Assembly: GCA_002393815.1 (NCBI GenBank)
Contig: DGUB01000013.1
Span: 1-11,769, forward strand
Direction: 5' to 3'
DNA length: 11,769 nucleotides
Source of the DNA: Ruminococcus sp. UBA4321
GTDB taxonomy: Bacteria; Bacillota; Clostridia; Oscillospirales; Ruminococcaceae
Shown here piece after piece: positions 1-7,469 of the stretch. The notes under the pieces are model-generated. The model saw only the letters and a program-made list of their open reading frames with translations, was not told where the DNA came from and made no database searches. Position numbers and translations under genes: made by a program. Positions within the stretch are counted from its first letter, which is position 1. Each line of letters begins with the position of its first letter.

Positions 1-1600
1 CGCCGGGACCCAGTGCGGAAAGACGACGCTTATGTGTCAGTTCGGCAAGCGGATTGTTCTGGTCCATGAACTGCGACAGCGGAGAAGAACCGAAAAATTC
101 TTTAATCTGCGAAGTAACGGGGCGGATGTTCACCAGTGCCTGCGGCGTGATAACATCCATATCCTGTGTCTGGAGGTTCATACGTTCGCGGATGCCGCGT
201 TCCATACGAGCCATACCGGAGCGCATGGTATTCTGGAGCAGTTCGCCGACGCGGCGGATTCTTCTGTTGCCCAGATGGTCAATATCATCTGTATTGCCGA
301 CACCTTCACAGAGATTCAGGAAGTAGCTGACAGATGCAAAGATATCATCCAGTGTGATATGATTCGGAACAAGTTCTTCTGCCCGTTTCTTGCAGACAGC
401 TTTGAGTTCTGCCGGGTCTGTAGAATCGAGAATTTCATTCAGGACGCGGCTGGAAACCTTTTCGCGGATGCCGATATCAGCCGGGTCAAAGTCCACATAA
501 CCTGCGAGGTCAACCATGCCGTTGCCGAGAACCTTGATTTCCTTTTCCACCATGCGGATAGAAGTCTGACCCTGTTCGTTGGTATAATACTGCTTGGATT
601 CGACGGTCAGGAAAGCTTCAAAGACACCTGCCTGTTCGATAGCACAGGCTTTTTCGTAGGTAATCATTTCGCCGGCTTCTGCGAGTACTTCACCGGTACG
701 TTCGTCAACGACAGGACGGGAGGCAATATGTCCGGTCAGACGGGAAGCAATGCCGAGTTTCTTGTTATATTTATATCTTCCGAATTTGCACAGGTCATAG
801 CGTCTGGGGTCGAAGAACAGCAGGTCGAGGTGTGCCTGTGCGCTTTCAATTGTGGGAGGTTCGCCGGGGCGGAGTTTCTTGTAAACTTCCACCAGACCGT
901 CTTCCACGGTCTTTGCGGTATCTTTTTCCAGAATTGTCTGATATAATCTTTCATCATGTCCGAACATTTCTTCGATAGATTCGTCTGTACCCAGACCGAT
1001 CGCGCGGAGAAACGTTGTCAGCGGAATTTTGCGGTTCTTGTCAATGCGGACATACACAATATCATTGGAGTCCATTTCGTATTCCAGCCATGCGCCGCGG
1101 TTCGGGATGATTGTGGATTTGAACAGTTCCTTGCCGGTCTTGTCCTTTTCCATATCGTAATAAACACCCGGAGAACGGACTAACTGAGATACAATGACAC
1201 GTTCTGCGCCGTTGATGACGAATGTACCGCTTTCGGTCATCAGCGGAAAATCACCCATGAAAATTTCGCTTTCCTTGACTTCGCCTGTTTCCTTGTTCCA
1301 GAGTTTTGCAGTGACGCGGAGCGGAGAAGCGTAAGTTGCCTGATGCTCTTTGGCTTTGGCAATCGTTTTGTATTTCAGGTGTTCATCATCAAAACGATAG
1401 TCCACAAATGTCAGCACCAGATTGCCGTTGTAGTCCGTTGCCGAAAAGTCTTTGAAGACTTCTTTCAGACCTTCTTCGCGAAACCATTTATAGGAATTCT
1501 TCTGGATTTCAATCAGATTCGGCATATCCAGGACTTCCGGAATCTTGCCGAAACTCATTCTGACATTTTTTCCGAGCTGTTTGGCAGTTACATTTACCAT
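1..1600 (-). CDS. rpoB: RNA polymerase beta subunit, N-terminal part (cut by window edge)
   Basis: Beta subunit of DNA-dependent RNA polymerase, which forms one side of the active-site cleft in the core enzyme. I translated the minus strand from the ATG at 1600; it stays open for 533 codons to the window edge. Seen: the beta-subunit block [20 protein letters not shown] near the N-terminal third, then [11 protein letters not shown], and at the fragment end the rifampicin-binding cluster [19 protein letters not shown] followed by LSALGPG (codons from about 508 to 533, positions 2-79). The residues matching E. coli Q513, D516, H526, R529 and S531 are all wild type, so rifampicin sensitivity is expected. 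The start is fixed by GAAGGAGGT at 1609-1617, 8 bp upstream. The gene has its own promoter and no ribosomal protein gene immediately upstream, unlike the common rplJ-rplL-rpoB order. The C-terminal half and rpoC would lie beyond position 1. Confidence 0.98.
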   Translation of the reverse strand, partial: MVNVTAKQLGKNVRMSFGKIPEVLDMPNLIEIQKNSYKWFREEGLKEVFKDFSATDYNGNLVLTFVDYRFDDEHLKYKTIAKAKEHQATYASPLRVTAKLWNKETGEVKESEIFMGDFPLMTESGTFVINGAERVIVSQLVRSPGVYYDMEKDKTGKELFKSTIIPNRGAWLEYEMDSNDIVYVRIDKNRKIPLTTFLRAIGLGTDESIEEMFGHDERLYQTILEKDTAKTVEDGLVEVYKKLRPGEPPTIESAQAHLDLLFFDPRRYDLCKFGRYKYNKKLGIASRLTGHIASRPVVDERTGEVLAEAGEMITYEKACAIEQAGVFEAFLTVESKQYYTNEQGQTSIRMVEKEIKVLGNGMVDLAGYVDFDPADIGIREKVSSRVLNEILDSTDPAELKAVCKKRAEELVPNHITLDDIFASVSYFLNLCEGVGNTDDIDHLGNRRIRRVGELLQNTMRSGMARMERGIRERMNLQTQDMDVITPQALVNIRPVTSQIKEFFGSSPLSQFMDQNNPLAELTHKRRLSALGPG

Positions 1601-1647
1601 AGGCGGATACCTCCTTCAAAATCTTGCAGTTTTATTCCGGAAAACAC

Positions 1648-1676
1648 TTGACAAAATGAATAGAATATGCTATACT
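1648..1676 (+). promoter_or_regulatory. Orphan sigma-A promoter pointing away from rpoB, inside the rpoB leader
   Basis: On the plus strand TTGACA (1648-1653), a 17-bp spacer ending in TGC (extended -10) and TATACT (1671-1676) make a near-perfect promoter. No plus-strand gene lies downstream before 7470, so it would drive only a short transcript, starting near 1683 and running against the rpoB promoter. The -10 box lies between the inverted half-sites GAATAG (1658-1663) and CTATTC (1675-1680), which might be an operator. The match is seen; activity is inferred. Confidence 0.6.
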
Positions 1677-1718
1677 ATTCAGCAAGTATGTAAAAAAACC
1701 GAAATAGTGCATTCTAAA

Positions 1719-1747
1719 ATTATACTATATTTTAAAATATTTGTCAA
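1719..1747 (-). promoter_or_regulatory. Predicted sigma-A promoter of rpoB
   Basis: On the minus strand TTGACA (1742-1747) is followed after exactly 17 bp by TATAAT (1719-1724), a perfect match to the vegetative consensus. Transcription would start near 1712 and give a leader of about 112 nt before the rpoB ATG. Part of that leader is crossed by an opposing promoter at 1648-1676. Confidence 0.85.
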
Positions 1748-1801
1748 GTCCTGCGTATTTTTTCGTATAGTTAGCCAAATAAAAGATAAAATATTTGTCA
1801 A
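1733..1801. repeat. 15-bp direct repeat upstream of rpoB
   Basis: TAAAATATTTGTCAA occurs at 1733-1747 and again at 1787-1801, identical over 15 bp and 54 bp apart. Read on the minus strand it is TTGACAAATATTTTA. The copy near rpoB supplies its -35 box; the distal copy has no -10 box at a usable distance. It could be a promoter-duplication remnant or a pair of protein-binding sites, or chance in AT-rich DNA. Confidence 0.6.
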
Positions 1802-1810
1802 AAATTTATA

Positions 1811-1860
1811 AAAATAAAAATTCTCCTCTTTGGAAAAATCTAAAGAGGAGAAAATTTTTA
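1811..1860. terminator. Two-way Rho-independent terminator after the EAL gene
   Basis: An 11-bp perfect stem, TTCTCCTCTTT (1821-1831) with AAAGAGGAGAA (1842-1852), encloses a 10-nt loop. On the minus strand it is followed by TTTTTATTTT (1820-1811) just after the stop of the GGDEF/EAL gene, so it should end that transcript before the rpoB promoter. On the plus strand it is followed by AATTTTTATT and could end the candidate small RNA. Confidence 0.85.
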
Positions 1861-4149
1861 TTATACCTGTACAGTTTTATTCAGGAATTGTTCTTCAAAG
1901 TCTGCCGCCGGCATAGGCTTTGCGAAGTGATAGCCCTGGAAAATATCACAGCCGTATTCTTTCAGGAAATCGACCTGTTCCTTTGTTTCCACGCCTTCTG
2001 TGATGACTTCCATGCGGAGTGCCTTGGCAAGAGAAATGACCATTTTCAGGATAATTTTGCTGCGTTCCTGATGTTCGGTCTTTCTCAGGAAGCCCATATC
2101 AACTTTGAGGACATCGGCTTTCAGGTCTTTCAGGGTATTGAGGGAAGAATAGCCGCTTCCGAAGTCGTCAATTTCCACCATGAAGCCGTAATCCCGGAGC
2201 CTGCCGATAAGCGGAAGCTGTTCGCCGGGGTTGTCCATGACGGCGGTTTCGGTAATTTCCAGATGCAGATTTTTCGGTTCGATACGATATTTTTCCACCA
2301 GAGAAGTGACTGTTTTATAGACATCCAGCAGATAAAAATCTTTCTGGGAAATATTGACAGAGAGGTAATGTTCTGTCAGACCGCGCCGCTGCCATTCCTG
2401 AAGCTTCTGACAAGCCAGCTCCCACATATGCGCATCCAGCCTGCCGATTAAGCCGGTCTGCTCGAAGATGGGAATAAACTTGTACGGCGGAATCATGCCG
2501 TTCTGGGGATGAATCCAGCGCACCAGCACTTCCCCGCCCCGGATTCTGCCGGACTGGGAGAACACCTGCGGCTGTATATATGCCTGAAACTGTCCGCCGC
2601 GGAGCGCAAGGTCAAATTCGTTGATAGTTCTCTGCTCGTTGAGAAAATCTTCGCGGAGATTTTCCTTGTAATAGGCAACAGAATTCTGATAGCTGCTTTT
2701 GACCGTCTTGATGGCAAGATTCGCTCTGTCGCACATGACAGAAATTCTCAGATTTCTGTCTTCAATATAATAAACGCCGATATGAATCTGAATCTTGAAC
2801 ATGTAATTTTCGGAGAGTCTTCCCATTTTTGCGGTTTCGTGCAGGAATTTTTCTTCTGTGAATTCTTTTTTCGGAAGGAATATCGCGAATCTGTCTCCGG
2901 TCAGTCTGCCGTAAAGCCAGTGTTCTTCCGCCATAAAGCTGACGGAACTTGCAATCCGCATCAGGAGTTTGTCACCGGTTTCCACACCGAACACGTCATT
3001 GATAATCTTGAAATTCTTGACATCTGTGCAGACAATGCAGTATTCTGTATCGGGATTTTCTTTCAGAGCCTTTCTGACTTTATCATAAAAATATTCTTTG
3101 TTGTAAATACCGGTCAGCGGGTCATGGGTTGCACGGTATTTCTGGGCGGCAAGGCGGTTATCTTCGGCTGTGCAGTCATGAATCAGGAAAAAGCAGCCGA
3201 TACTTTTTCCGTCCACACCGAACATTTTTTTATATTCGATTTCATAATTTTTCATTTCGCCTTCAATGCGTCTTGTAGTTTTCCATCTGTAAGATTCCGC
3301 ACCGGCAGCGATATTTTCTGAAAACCAGGTTTCCACCTGCTGTTTGATTTCGCTGTCGCAGAAAACCTTTGCATTTTTATTGGCATGAACGCAGTGATTC
3401 TCGGCATCCAGACAAATCACACCGTCCTGCAGATTGGCAATCGTGAAAAACATCAGCTTATCCGTCAATCCGCGCGGAATATAAGCCATAGAAAAGTAAT
3501 AGAGCGTATAATCAATAATGACAAGCCACAGCATGCAATAATCTATTTTAAAGCGGAAATAGAGATGCATCACATGAATTACCAGAAATACACAAATCTG
3601 AACGATAACGCCGGCATACTTGCTTTTATAGATTTTCGGGGCTCTGTTCAGTTTCAGAACCAAATCCGCCAGTATCACACTGACAAGCAAAGCCATGAAT
3701 ATGAGATGATACCAGTACAGTCCTCCGGTCTGCCCCACATGCCAGAACAATTCCCCTGCCCTGTCCGGAATCTGTTCGCAACGGAACATAACCGGCTTGA
3801 AGCAGTTGATGAGCATCAGTACTACATCAACATCTGCCAGAATTGTTGTAAGTATCTGTATATTCCTGTCATATTTTCTCACGCCGGAATACCGCCGGAC
3901 AAATGACGACACTGCCACGACAGACATATCCGCCGCGATATAGAACAAGCTGAACAGGACAATTGCCGAAGAACTGCTTGCTGCCATAATTCCCATTGCA
4001 TACAAAACTGCTGTCAATGCACTGAATCCGAACAGCATCCGGAGTGGTGCTTCAATATTCACATGTTTCGGCTTCAGAAAATTATAAATCAGTCCGCCGA
4101 ACAACAGTGCTGCCGAAACAAACAGATAAATAATATAAACATTTTTCAT
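1861..4149 (-). CDS. Membrane-anchored PAS-GGDEF-EAL protein, probable c-di-GMP phosphodiesterase
   Basis: 762 residues. Residues 1-225 form about seven hydrophobic membrane segments, resembling the 7TM sensor module found ahead of some histidine kinases and diguanylate cyclases. A PAS-like sensor domain follows (about 235-335), then a GGDEF domain (about 340-495) and an EAL domain (about 505-755). The GGDEF signature is TGDRF (417-421): the first Gly and the catalytic/metal-binding Glu are replaced, and I see no RxxD inhibitory site, so cyclase activity is unlikely. The EAL domain keeps its key residues: EVL (540-542), Asn599, Glu633 in LEITET, DDFGSGYSS (661-669), Lys682 and Asp684, EGVE (718-721) and QGY (739-741). 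The likely job is hydrolysing c-di-GMP in response to an external or membrane signal, with the degenerate GGDEF as a possible GTP-sensing regulator. AGGTGA lies 7 bp before the ATG. It is transcribed alone. Confidence 0.93.
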   Translation of the reverse strand: MKNVYIIYLFVSAALLFGGLIYNFLKPKHVNIEAPLRMLFGFSALTAVLYAMGIMAASSSSAIVLFSLFYIAADMSVVAVSSFVRRYSGVRKYDRNIQILTTILADVDVVLMLINCFKPVMFRCEQIPDRAGELFWHVGQTGGLYWYHLIFMALLVSVILADLVLKLNRAPKIYKSKYAGVIVQICVFLVIHVMHLYFRFKIDYCMLWLVIIDYTLYYFSMAYIPRGLTDKLMFFTIANLQDGVICLDAENHCVHANKNAKVFCDSEIKQQVETWFSENIAAGAESYRWKTTRRIEGEMKNYEIEYKKMFGVDGKSIGCFFLIHDCTAEDNRLAAQKYRATHDPLTGIYNKEYFYDKVRKALKENPDTEYCIVCTDVKNFKIINDVFGVETGDKLLMRIASSVSFMAEEHWLYGRLTGDRFAIFLPKKEFTEEKFLHETAKMGRLSENYMFKIQIHIGVYYIEDRNLRISVMCDRANLAIKTVKSSYQNSVAYYKENLREDFLNEQRTINEFDLALRGGQFQAYIQPQVFSQSGRIRGGEVLVRWIHPQNGMIPPYKFIPIFEQTGLIGRLDAHMWELACQKLQEWQRRGLTEHYLSVNISQKDFYLLDVYKTVTSLVEKYRIEPKNLHLEITETAVMDNPGEQLPLIGRLRDYGFMVEIDDFGSGYSSLNTLKDLKADVLKVDMGFLRKTEHQERSKIILKMVISLAKALRMEVITEGVETKEQVDFLKEYGCDIFQGYHFAKPMPAADFEEQFLNKTVQV

Positions 4150-4193
4150 AGCATCACCTTTAAAAGTTTGATTGATTTTCCAGTTATATGTTC

Positions 4194-4222
4194 ATTATAG
4201 CATATTTTTTGAAATCTGTCAA
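4194..4222 (-). promoter_or_regulatory. Sigma-A promoter of the GGDEF/EAL gene
   Basis: On the minus strand TTGACA (4217-4222), a 17-bp spacer ending in TGC, and TATAAT (4194-4199) match the consensus perfectly, with an extended -10. The start would be near 4187, giving a leader of about 38 nt with AGGTGA before the ATG. The -35 box lies about 10 bp beyond the terminator of the upstream lyase gene, so the gene is independently expressed. Confidence 0.88.
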
Positions 4223-4231
4223 TCAAAAAGA

Positions 4232-4268
4232 TAAAAATCAGCCGGCAGTCTGTGAACTGCCGGCTGAT
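4232..4268 (-). terminator. Rho-independent terminator of the pectate lyase gene
   Basis: A 13-bp perfect stem, ATCAGCCGGCAGT (4237-4249) with ACTGCCGGCTGAT (4256-4268), and a 6-nt loop lie just past the lyase stop codon. On the minus strand the stem is followed by TTTTTATCTTTTT. It is strong and GC-rich. Confidence 0.95.
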
Positions 4269-4289
4269 AAAGTGTGAATAGTTTATAAA

Positions 4290-7184
4290 TTATTTTGCGA
4301 GGACAGCTTTTTTCATCAGAATCAGGTCATAGATATTGACAATGCCGTCACCGTTCATATCAGCGGAAGTATACTGTGCTTTGCTGAATGTATTTGTTTT
4401 CAGCAGATATTTCTGCAATGCAGCAATATCCAGAACAGTCACTGTACCGTCATTGTTGATATCCCCTTTGACAGGCTTCACTTCTGTGGTGGTGGTTGTT
4501 GTCGGTGCTTCTGTTTCGGGGGCTTTTGTTGTGGTGGTCGTTGTCGTTGTTGTGGTCGTTGTTGTCGTGGTCGTTGTTGTGGTGGTAGTTGTTGTTTCTG
4601 TAACAGCATTCCATTTCTGGCAGTTGTTGCCGTTAGGTTCCCACTGCTGTACATTGGCACCGCTGTCCTTGCTTGCGCTGGCAACTTCTACCCGGCAGGC
4701 ATCCTTGGAAGCGTGTGTCACGATTCCGTAAGAACCGTCCAGATTCTTTGTGAACCGGAACAGCATCGCGCTGTCCTTATTGGAATAAGTTACAATATCA
4801 ATATTGCTGCCGTTGACACTGCCTTCGGCTTTGAGTACATAATTGGCATCCTGTACGGAACGGATATAGTAATAATTTCCGGAACCGAACGCTTTCAGTG
4901 TCCATTTCTGGCAGTCGAATCCGTTGGAACCCCACTGCTGTACATTGGTATTATCTGCCATTGCACCGTTATAGATATCCATTACCATTTCACTGTTGAC
5001 ATTCTGGAAAGTATAGAGAACACTGGTATCCATAGCGGTACCGGGGTCTGTGACTGCTTCCAGAGTCCAGTCCTGACAGTTTGCGCCGTTGACTTCCCAT
5101 TCCTGTGCATTGGCACCGGAAGAAGTATCAGCATTGCCGATTTCCACAGCGGAAGCCTCACCGGAAACTCTGGTTCTGATTTTGTAAGAACCGTCAGAAT
5201 TCTGTGTCAGCATGAACTGCTGATTTGTTCCGCCGTTATACTGATAAATGTCGATATTTGTGCCGTTGTCTGCTTTCTTTCCGGCAACATCCAGAACGAA
5301 TGTACCGCCGTCACCGACACAGGAAGCAAGATAATAATAGCCGTCTCCTGCGCTGAACAGTTTCCAGATATTATGAATTTCAGAACCGTCAGAACCCCAC
5401 TGGTCAACGTTAGTTCCGTTCTTGGCAGCCGCGCCGGCGACTTCCAGATACAGTCCGGAATTCACATTCTTGATTCTGTAAGCTGCACCCTCGGTGAATT
5501 CTGCTGCAACGGGAGCGGCTTCGCCGTTGGGTTCTTCGTGATAGCCTGCACTCGGAACGCCCTTTGTTCCGTAACGGATATACATCCAGTTACTGTTGGC
5601 AGACTGGCTTCCGCTGTAGTTGGAACAATAAGTTTTTGCCTGGTCAGCTGATAATGTTGTATAGCTGTAGTTATTCTTCGGTCGCCATGTGCTTTCTTTG
5701 GAATAACTCGGATTATTGGTTGTGCCTTCACCGCGGACGGTTCTGTTGCAGCTGGAGAATTTAGAGCCGGTTTCGTAATATGCGCCGGGATAAGTAATCT
5801 GATTCCAGTCGCAGATGACGTTTCCGCCGTTTGCATAGTAGCAGTTTTCTGCATAGATATCGCAGCCGCTGTGAACGGTATAAGCCATGCTGAACGTATC
5901 TACATAGTTATTGAACGAATGGTAATAGCCCCATCTCATCAGTCCGGGACCTCTGGTGAGCGTCTGATAGAATTTATTGCTTGCGAGCGTCATGCGCGGA
6001 TAGCCGTCATATTTTGCCTGGACATCAGCGGTATCATCCGGATAGCCCAGAATGACACCGTATTCGTGCAGACCGAAAGAACAGTCTGAAATTGTACAGT
6101 AGTCTGCATCATAGCAGCAGGCTAAGAATTTATCATAGTCCGGCTGACCGGAAGCCGCCTTGTTATAGTCGGCATGTCCGACAAAGGTCACATGGTCAAC
6201 CCAGAGGTTCTGACCTGAGCCGAAATAAACAGAAATATTGTCATTGCCGTTGGAATCTTTATCATGCTGAATTTCCAGATTCCGGAAGATAACATTATTT
6301 CCCTGACCGCTTCCCTGCTTGGTGCAGAGTGCAGTATTATACAGGACATGACTGCCGTAGCTGCCGATGATGGTCTTATTGTCAGTAACATAAATTCTGC
6401 CGTCCGGATTGTAATAATGATTCTGACCGTCAAGCTTGTAATTGCTGCCGCCGTCAATCTTGCCTGTGATAACGATTGTATACGCGCCGGAAGCTTCCGC
6501 ATATTTCTTGAGATTTGCGAAAGTGGAAACTTCTACGGTTTCACCGAACAGACCGCCGATATCTCCGGCTTTGATGTTGTTGGTGTTATCGTTGGAACAG
6601 TAGCCTGCAAAGCCCTGTAAACCGTCGCAGTTGAGCAGAAACAGCTGATTGTCTGCACCGGTATAGCTTGCCAGTGTCATGCCGTTTGTACCCTGTGTCA
6701 GTGCCAGATTGGTATCAGAATAGTTCACAATCTTATAATACAAATCATTTCCGAGATGATCCTGTTTCACCGGAACTACATACCAGTGCTGAGACTGTGC
6801 GGATTCATAGCCGTAAACGACAACGCTGTTTCCTGCCGAAACTTTATAATTCAGCGGAGAAAGCAGTCTGCCGGACTGTGCATTGCAGAGCTTGAAATAC
6901 GTACCTTTCGAGTCAGCCCCCACACGGTCGAATCTCCATGACGGAGACAAATCATTTCCGAGTGTCTTCATGACAACCGCAGAATTATCCGCCGTGCCGC
7001 TTTCGGTCAGTACCGTGGAATTATTCTTTGAAGCGAGATTCATCAGCTGTACCGGATAATCTGATGAGATTGCCCTTGCCGTCATAGAAGAACCTGACGG
7101 AAGTACCAGCAGAACTGACAGAATCATCATCAGTGCAGTGATGAAGCCAATCATCTGCAAAGAAAGTTTTCGTCTTTTTTCCAT
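4290..7184 (-). CDS. Secreted dockerin-bearing pectate lyase (PL1) with ricin-type beta-trefoil domains
   Basis: 964 residues. A Sec signal peptide (KRR then a hydrophobic core, residues 3-38) is followed by a ricin-type beta-trefoil region (about 43-190), a family 1 pectate lyase domain (about 205-520), two more beta-trefoil regions (about 562-711 and 719-861, with repeated QQWGSNG/CQKW-type QxW motifs), a linker with 23 consecutive Thr codons (864-886), and a type I dockerin (907-964). Lyase marks are the parallel beta-helix pattern, LWVDHVTF (327-334) and RGPGLMRWGYYHSFNNY (411-427), which resembles the family's RxPxxR catalytic-arginine region but with one extra residue. Both dockerin calcium loops are complete (D908-N910-D912-D919 and D942-N944-D946-D953). 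The protein should cleave pectate by beta-elimination outside the cell, dock to a cohesin and hold sugar through the trefoils. GGAGG lies 9 bp before the ATG. Confidence 0.95.
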   Translation of the reverse strand: MEKRRKLSLQMIGFITALMMILSVLLVLPSGSSMTARAISSDYPVQLMNLASKNNSTVLTESGTADNSAVVMKTLGNDLSPSWRFDRVGADSKGTYFKLCNAQSGRLLSPLNYKVSAGNSVVVYGYESAQSQHWYVVPVKQDHLGNDLYYKIVNYSDTNLALTQGTNGMTLASYTGADNQLFLLNCDGLQGFAGYCSNDNTNNIKAGDIGGLFGETVEVSTFANLKKYAEASGAYTIVITGKIDGGSNYKLDGQNHYYNPDGRIYVTDNKTIIGSYGSHVLYNTALCTKQGSGQGNNVIFRNLEIQHDKDSNGNDNISVYFGSGQNLWVDHVTFVGHADYNKAASGQPDYDKFLACCYDADYCTISDCSFGLHEYGVILGYPDDTADVQAKYDGYPRMTLASNKFYQTLTRGPGLMRWGYYHSFNNYVDTFSMAYTVHSGCDIYAENCYYANGGNVICDWNQITYPGAYYETGSKFSSCNRTVRGEGTTNNPSYSKESTWRPKNNYSYTTLSADQAKTYCSNYSGSQSANSNWMYIRYGTKGVPSAGYHEEPNGEAAPVAAEFTEGAAYRIKNVNSGLYLEVAGAAAKNGTNVDQWGSDGSEIHNIWKLFSAGDGYYYLASCVGDGGTFVLDVAGKKADNGTNIDIYQYNGGTNQQFMLTQNSDGSYKIRTRVSGEASAVEIGNADTSSGANAQEWEVNGANCQDWTLEAVTDPGTAMDTSVLYTFQNVNSEMVMDIYNGAMADNTNVQQWGSNGFDCQKWTLKAFGSGNYYYIRSVQDANYVLKAEGSVNGSNIDIVTYSNKDSAMLFRFTKNLDGSYGIVTHASKDACRVEVASASKDSGANVQQWEPNGNNCQKWNAVTETTTTTTTTTTTTTTTTTTTTTTTKAPETEAPTTTTTTEVKPVKGDINNDGTVTVLDIAALQKYLLKTNTFSKAQYTSADMNGDGIVNIYDLILMKKAVLAK
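4467..4601 (-). other. Threonine-rich linker of the pectate lyase
   Basis: Residues 862-906 link the last beta-trefoil to the dockerin: 23 consecutive Thr, then KAPETEAP, six Thr and EVKPVK. The Thr codons are a mixture of ACA, ACC, ACG and ACT without a regular DNA period, so the tract is kept at protein level rather than being a simple DNA repeat. Such linkers are often O-glycosylated in secreted fibre-degrading enzymes. Confidence 0.85.
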
Positions 7185-7318
7185 ACAAAATTTCCTCCTT
7201 TATGATAATAAAAAATTACAGTCTGCCTGAAATTTTTGATTCTCCTTTCTGTCTGCTAATAACCGACTGCCGGATTATGAACAAACTGTGTCTTGTATCG
7301 AACATGATACTTATACAA

Positions 7319-7347
7319 ATTATAGCAAATTTCAATAACAAATACAA
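7319..7347 (-). promoter_or_regulatory. Predicted promoter of the pectate lyase gene
   Basis: On the minus strand TATAAT (7319-7324) is preceded by TGC (extended -10). TTGTAT (7342-7347, 3 of 6 matches) lies 17 bp upstream as a weak -35 box. The start would be near 7312, leaving an unusually long leader of about 128 nt. A weak -35 box on a substrate-degrading gene suggests an activator, which is inference. Confidence 0.65.
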
Positions 7348-7421
7348 GCCGGAATCTGCAAATTCTGCATATTGCATAAATCTTTCCGGAAAATTAAGGC
7401 ATTCTGCACAAATGCGGATTA

Positions 7422-7450
7422 TTGACAGCCTCCGGAAATTATGCTATAAT
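7422..7450 (+). promoter_or_regulatory. Sigma-A promoter of the 284-residue membrane protein gene
   Basis: TTGACA (7422-7427), a 17-bp spacer ending in TGC, and TATAAT (7445-7450) match the consensus perfectly. The start would fall near 7457, so the ribosome-binding site AGAGGTGA (7457-7464) begins at the very 5' end of the RNA and the leader is only about 13 nt. Confidence 0.9.
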
Positions 7451-7469
7451 CATCACAGAGGTGAGAAAA

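Larger units (their letters stand above)
1683..1857 (+). ncRNA. Candidate small RNA antisense to the rpoB promoter region
   Basis: This is the stretch between the predicted start of the plus-strand promoter at 1648-1676 and a hairpin with a T run at 1821-1857. It is AT-rich and has no plausible coding frame: the first ATG (1688) is followed at once by TAA. The transcript would be about 170 nt, would cross the rpoB -10 and -35 boxes, and would be antisense to roughly the first 30 nt of the rpoB leader. It could act by transcriptional interference. This is inference from promoter and terminator only; I recognise no known RNA family. Confidence 0.3.
7185..7469. other. Divergent intergenic region between pectate lyase and membrane protein genes
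   Basis: 285 bp with no gene. It holds the lyase ribosome-binding site (AAAGGAGGAAA, 7192-7202), the long untranslated lyase leader to about 7312, the lyase promoter (7319-7347) and the plus-strand promoter (7422-7450). About 75 bp separate the two -35 boxes, room for a regulator site. I see no riboswitch that I can name and no convincing long inverted repeat. Confidence 0.7.

Noticed and set aside
32..946. Long plus-strand open frame (304 codons)
   Set aside because: It lies opposite rpoB, which has clear protein identity on the minus strand and a ribosome-binding site.
1601..1712. Riboswitch or attenuator in the rpoB leader
   Set aside because: I could not find a stable GC-rich stem with a T run or a known riboswitch core; only a short imperfect hairpin near 1658-1680.
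2509..3321. Plus-strand open frame of 270 codons
   Set aside because: It is antisense to the GGDEF/EAL gene, whose domains are unmistakable, and has no ribosome-binding site of note.
4336..4731. Plus-strand open frame with a poly-valine tract
   Set aside because: Poly-Val is the reverse reading of the Thr linker of the pectate lyase.
7422..7469. Upstream TTG start for the 284-residue membrane protein
   Set aside because: The TTG is within the -35 box, so the transcript begins after it; the ATG at 7470 has its own ribosome-binding site.
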